19,507 nucleotides of DNA, taken from contig JANBPK010001365.1 in NCBI GenBank assembly GCA_027579435.1, positions 1 to 19,507 of the forward strand, written 5' to 3'. Source of the DNA: Candolleomyces eurysporus. Lineage: Eukaryota > Basidiomycota > Agaricomycetes > Agaricales > Psathyrellaceae. Both the position numbers and the translations under genes were made by a program. Positions 17,580 through 19,507 of the stretch are shown in pieces; within the stretch, counting starts at the first letter, position 1; the number at the start of each line of letters is the position of its first letter. The notes under the pieces were generated by a model. That model ran no database searches. It was given only the letters and a program-made list of their open reading frames with translations, and was not told where the DNA came from.

Positions 17580-19232
17580 CCGCCACCTTTGAACCCTTCA
17601 AATTACCCTTACAATGATATTTGCCACTTCTCTCAGTCAGCTCCCCAAAATTCCTTTTTGCACCCTTTTTACCTGTCTTCTCAGTTTTCTTTTCCTAATT
17701 CTGGACAATTTCCTTTTCCTTACTTGTTGGCACCAAACTCTTTGCATACTCTTTCGCCTGGATGGGTCCCTCCTGCTCCAGCGGCCTTTGGTGCCCCAAT
17801 CCCTGGTCCTCCTGCTATGCAGGGTGGTGGTGATTTGGACGTTCAGTCTCTGTGCTGCTTGGCTTCCCAGCTGGCCACGCAGACAGGGTCTGTTCCTCAG
17901 CAGTTGTTGGACAAGATTAGTTCAATGAAGCCTTCAGAATCTCCTTTTTCTCTGCCTACACCTATTCAGCACTCTCGTTTTTCTTCTATATCTTGTTCTC
18001 CATGTCAAGAAACTTGTTCCCCTCCTCACTGTGACTCCCATTTTGGGGGTGGCCCAGATGATGGACGCTGCTGTGATGGCTGTTTCAGTCCTGGTGACGA
18101 CCATCATGGTGAGTCTTGTCATGAGAACATTTACCGTTCTCCAGACTATGAGTATATGTTACCTTTCATAGATGTTGATTCTTTTACATTTTTGGACTGT
18201 TTTGTTGATGGATCGCTTGATCATCCTTTGCTTCAGAATCCTTTTTCTCCAGCTATTTCTATGTTATGAAAAAGTGTTCGGCCTTCTCTTTCTCATATTA
18301 CTGTTCTTGAATGGCATGGGCAGTGGCCGGAATGGGAGGCAGCTGTGCGACTGGTGTTGGATATGCATGCTCTGACCGGATTTGTCCTGCCTATGGATGC
18401 AGTTATCCCACCTGGCACGGAACCTTGGCTTTGGCCTGTCCCCTACCTGGACGTTTCTGGGCGGATGTCGGATGCGGAGATGGGCGCCTCACGAGTGTGG
18501 GGAGACCTTGATTGGCTGGCAAGGTTTATTCTTCAGACTCCTCTGTCTAGGGATGCTCAGGATGTTTTGGACCATGAGCTTTTATTGGCCCAACAGGTCA
18601 CGGCCCGTGAAGTGTACCGTGTTCTCCTGAAGCATTTTGGTTCTGTTGACTGGGATCATGGCCGGTTACTGTGGAGGAGGTTGGAATCGCTTACCTGCAC
18701 CCCAGACAATGTCATCCATTACACCAAGATCTTCTGTCACATTGCTCAGGAAGTTCAGAGCTCTGCCTACAAAGTCTTGCCTGTTGATGTTGTTGAAGCG
18801 TACCTGTCTTGCCTTCCCCCTCATCTTTCAGGCCTACTATTGCATTTCCAGATGGCACATACCCGGGATGATGCTATTGCCTCTTTCTCATTTGCAGATG
18901 CCATGGACTGGATGGATATGGCAATCTGACAGCACCAGAAGGCCTCTGTCTCGAATGCACTGGCTCACCACGCTTTGCCTGCCCCTCCTCGTTGGCAGGA
19001 ACATCACTCTCTCCCACCATCGTCTGCTCCTGCGGTTGCGGCAGCTGCAGCTCCTGCTAAGCCTCTGGCTCATTTGAATGATGGGGCTGGGTCTACTGCC
19101 TTTCGCTCATATGACAAGTCAGGCCAGTTAATTCCCGGTGAAGTGATTGTGAACGGCGAGACTACTAAAACACACAACCTAACACCTACACCAACTCTAA
19201 GTCGAGCCGTGCGAGATAAGTGGTATGTATAA
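17580..19232 (+). pseudogene. Gag-like protein of the LTR-B element, two TGA stops
   Basis: A single frame runs from right after the LTR to TAA near 19230, interrupted only by TGA at 18267-18269 and TGA at 18927-18929. The first part is Pro/Ser/Phe-rich (GAPIPGPPAMQGGGDL) with Cys/His-rich stretches (CSPCQETCSPPHCDSHFGGG). The second part is the conserved gag-like core: WHGQWPEWEAAVRLVL, ARFILQTPLSRDAQDVLDH, VLLKHFGSVDWDHGRLLWRR, DNVIHYTKIFCHIAQEVQSS and SCLPPHLSGLLLHFQM, which resembles capsid-type gag (UBN2-like) proteins of LTR elements. The third part is Ala/Pro-rich. No protease or zinc knuckle is seen before the window ends. The first ATG in frame lies well inside (near 17817), so the true start is unclear. 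It would form the particle shell if intact. Confidence 0.7.
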
Positions 19233-19507
19233 ACCTTTGTAGTCGGGCCGCACCAAATCGGGGGTGCGAGTGTGGGGGGTAGTGTAGAGTATTAAGAATT
19301 TACAGATTCTCTCTCTTGTGCACACTAATTCCAAGTAATCGAGGGGTGCTCGATAATCACACAGTTAACCCTAAGGTTACTTCTTTATAGCTTTGATCTT
19401 TCCTTTAACTTAGTATCACGCCGCGCGAGATAAAAGTCACAAATCCAGTCGATTGCAAACGCAAAGTAAACACAAATAAAACAGCAGTAATTCTCTGGGG
19501 AAAAACT
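19233..19507. other. AT-rich non-coding end of the window
   Basis: No domain can be read after the gag-like frame closes. The motif CCGYGCGAGATAA occurs twice, near 19208 and 19422. Sequence character changes from about 19165, with ACACACAACC then AT-rich DNA, so the gag-like frame may be broken here by another element whose other end is outside the window. Confidence 0.35.

Noticed and set aside
17580..17600. TTTGAACCC just after LTR-B as a tRNA primer-binding site
   Set aside because: It resembles the complement of a tRNA T-arm, not a tRNA 3' end, and LTR-A has no matching sequence at that place.

Overview
This window reads as nuclear DNA of a filamentous basidiomycete, most likely a mushroom-forming agaricomycete. 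The basis is many short GT-AG introns (52-69 bp), a secreted GH71 alpha-1,3-glucanase, a fast-evolving BTB/POZ family, a NACHT-type NLR-like gene, and nested copia and Ty3/gypsy-type retroelements. No species is claimed. No bacterial-type operons, CRISPR arrays or rRNA genes were seen, and I recognised no tRNA gene by eye.

Left half (1-8.8 kb) is gene-bearing. A low-complexity Ser/Pro/Thr-rich reading frame (about 186-1172, +) is followed by the checkpoint clamp-loader gene RAD17 (4239-1636, -). I can splice RAD17 into ten exons and about 681 codons, provided one N is treated as a surplus base. Next is a six-exon GH71 mutanase gene (6111-4531, -), again whole only if one N is dropped. Facing away from it across a 404-bp divergent promoter is a tandem pair of BTB/POZ genes (6516-7554 and 7822-8826, +). 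They share exon structure, and both are damaged just after the same conserved block.

Middle (8.8-11.8 kb) holds a gene-poor stretch with two strong perfect or near-perfect hairpins, a poorly resolved coding remnant on the minus strand (about 10.3-9.6 kb), and a NACHT NTPase gene (10573-11790, +). The NACHT gene carries one frameshift and is cut off by a retrotransposon LTR.

Right half (11.8-19.5 kb) is a retroelement nest that can be read in layers. An internally deleted copia element (11791-13071, -) sits in the NACHT gene and is itself interrupted at 13072 by a 1.4-kb LTR (LTR-A, +). A Ty3/gypsy integrase remnant (about 14.87-16.23 kb, -) is interrupted at 16227 by a second, diverged 1.35-kb LTR of the same family (LTR-B, +). 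A gag-like frame with two in-frame TGA codons follows LTR-B. LTR-A and LTR-B share ends (TGAT...ATCA) and a patchwork of similar blocks.

The least expected signal is in these LTRs. LTR-B carries eight copies of TTC-NN-GAA, the geometry of a heat-shock-factor site. LTR-A carries six copies of TTC-N-GAA, one base shorter, several at matching places. Together with a recurring CCGTGTYCYC motif this suggests a modular regulatory array whose spacing changed throughout one lineage of LTRs.
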